From assembly GCA_004212075.1 (NCBI GenBank), contig RXIF01000006.1:124001-188000 (forward strand): a stretch of DNA of 64,000 nt. The letters are read 5' to 3'. The position numbers and the translations under genes are program-made. This DNA comes from Candidatus Methanoliparum thermophilum. GTDB lineage: Archaea; Halobacteriota; Methanoliparia; Methanoliparales; Methanoliparaceae. Positions 63,197-64,000 of this stretch are shown here, in pieces (within the stretch, counting starts at the first letter, position 1; every line of letters starts with the position of its first letter). Below the pieces are notes generated by a model. It did no database searches. It was not told the DNA's origin and saw nothing but the letters and a program-made list of their open reading frames with translations.

Positions 63197-64000
63197 ATGT
63201 TTCCAGAGAATAATAGGAAAATTTTGATAAAGAGTATAATCGCAACTATTATAGCCGTTTTGCTAATATCTTCTTCAGCTTTTGCAGATAGAGGAATGAT
63301 AGCCGCCTATCCAGACATTTCGGTATATGAACCGGGACAAAAAGCTATTTTGGCGTGGAATGGAGAAAGGGAGGCGATGATACTCTCAACAGATGTAAGG
63401 GCCAGTGGAGATACGAAAGTTTTAGAGATCATACCTTTTTATTCAGAACCAGAGATTGAGAAGGGATCTTTTGAATCGTTTAGTGCTTTAGAATGGATAT
63501 TTATGAAAAATGCACCGATGTTCAGGGGACTCGAATCGAGTGGGCTTGGAATTGAGATTGTAGCTCATAAACGCATCGGCCCGCATGATCTTACCACGAT
63601 ATTTGTCAACTTTTCCGAGACACCAGCTATAGAGTCTCAACATGCTAGGGAGGAAAGATATGCCAAGGAATTCAAAGAATTTGTTACTCCATATCTGGAA
63701 GGAATTGGAATGAGCTCCATAACATTTCCTGATGAGCTCGGCGCGATACTGGATCACTATTCTACCGGTGGCTACCGTTACACCGGCAGTACTAACAGGG
63801 GTTTTTATTGCGTTCTCGATGTTATAGACATTGGTGATAAAGAAAAAAGTGTAACTCCACTGGTCTATACATTTGAAACAGATATGCTTTACTACCCTCT
63901 CGAGATATCCAGGCTTGCAAATGGTGAGACAAATATTCAGCTCTATTTGATTATGGAAGGTATTCCGGATTTATTTCATGTGTTAGAGTTCTATTATAAG
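63197..64000 (+). CDS. secreted DUF2330-like protein, partial (runs off right edge)
   Basis: 268 codons visible, no stop. Signal peptide at about 9-31 (ILIKSIIATIIAVLLISSSAFA), then DRGMIAAYPDISVYEPGQKAILAWNGEREAMILSTDV, which matches the start of the DUF2330 family of exported proteins. AGGA 7 nt before the ATG. Function unknown; members are extracytoplasmic. Not related to neighbours as far as can be seen. Confidence 0.7.
   Translation, partial: MFPENNRKILIKSIIATIIAVLLISSSAFADRGMIAAYPDISVYEPGQKAILAWNGEREAMILSTDVRASGDTKVLEIIPFYSEPEIEKGSFESFSALEWIFMKNAPMFRGLESSGLGIEIVAHKRIGPHDLTTIFVNFSETPAIESQHAREERYAKEFKEFVTPYLEGIGMSSITFPDELGAILDHYSTGGYRYTGSTNRGFYCVLDVIDIGDKEKSVTPLVYTFETDMLYYPLEISRLANGETNIQLYLIMEGIPDLFHVLEFYYK

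Noticed and set aside
63488-63757. Minus-strand frame near the right edge
   Set aside because: It is antisense to the DUF2330-like gene, which has a signal peptide, ribosome-binding site and a long open frame.

Overview
The window comes from an AT-rich archaeal chromosome, most likely a euryarchaeon with C1 metabolism (methanogen, alkane oxidiser or Archaeoglobi-like). It encodes an archaeal CODH/acetyl-CoA synthase operon, four coenzyme F420 biosynthesis genes (cofG, cofH, cofC, cofE), a formylmethanofuran:H4MPT formyltransferase, GatE, ribosomal protein S8e, NMD3, tRNA-splicing endonuclease, an ether-lipid prenyltransferase and two heterodisulfide-reductase-like Fe-S proteins. No mcr genes and no rRNA are present, so I do not name a genus.

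Layout. 0-6 kb: cdhC - small basic protein - cooC - cdhD - cdhE - second cooC (cut by the left edge), all on the minus strand; cdhA/cdhB are not in view. 6-9.5 kb: cofG-cofH plus a VTT/DedA membrane protein, divergent from cofC. 9.5-15 kb: a double PhoU/TrkA-C protein, gatE, a permuted NlpC/P60-like enzyme paired with an amphipathic protein, and an anchored extracytoplasmic protein. 15-20 kb: grpE-dnaK-dnaJ, a sugar nucleotidyltransferase and tRNA-Ser. 20-32 kb: housekeeping genes (S8e, AdoHcy hydrolase, branched-chain aminotransferase, NMD3), a bactofilin-like protein, a thiolase with an HMGCS-like/DUF35 fusion, ftr, initiator tRNA-Met, moaA-like and a SWIM protein. 32-37.2 kb: two CRISPR leader/repeat remnants in opposite orientation enclose HMG-CoA synthase, a UbiD-family decarboxylase, a HicAB pair and cofE. 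37-53 kb: VWA-MoxR pair, HAD hydrolase, iorAB, malic enzyme with two-subunit fumarase, two decayed genes, an HdrC-HdrB fusion, a TctA-like permease, endA, ogg2, a DUF166 protein and a UbiA prenyltransferase. 53.5-64 kb: an accessory-looking tract that looks more GC-rich by eye. It holds a broken permease with an ArsR regulator, an RDD protein, a FAD oxidase/HdrD-like operon, a GltS-like transporter, gene fragments (aldehyde:ferredoxin oxidoreductase, NifB) and three copies of a 0.4-0.5 kb transposon derivative.

Functional picture. CODH/ACS with its CooC ATPases makes or cleaves acetyl-CoA. Ftr and F420 serve the methyl branch. IorAB, malic enzyme/fumarase and the Hdr-like proteins handle ferredoxin, dicarboxylate and thiol or FAD electron flow. 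HMG-CoA synthase beside a UbiD-type decarboxylase suggests the archaeal mevalonate variant that passes through trans-anhydromevalonate phosphate, feeding the UbiA-type lipid prenyltransferase.

The most unusual signal is a family of small paired palindromes (two 8-3-8 hairpins, 41 bp) sitting in frame inside cofE and iorA, with decayed relatives forming the 3' ends of the HMG-CoA synthase and UbiD genes. The inverted CRISPR leader pair around that same neighbourhood is the second.
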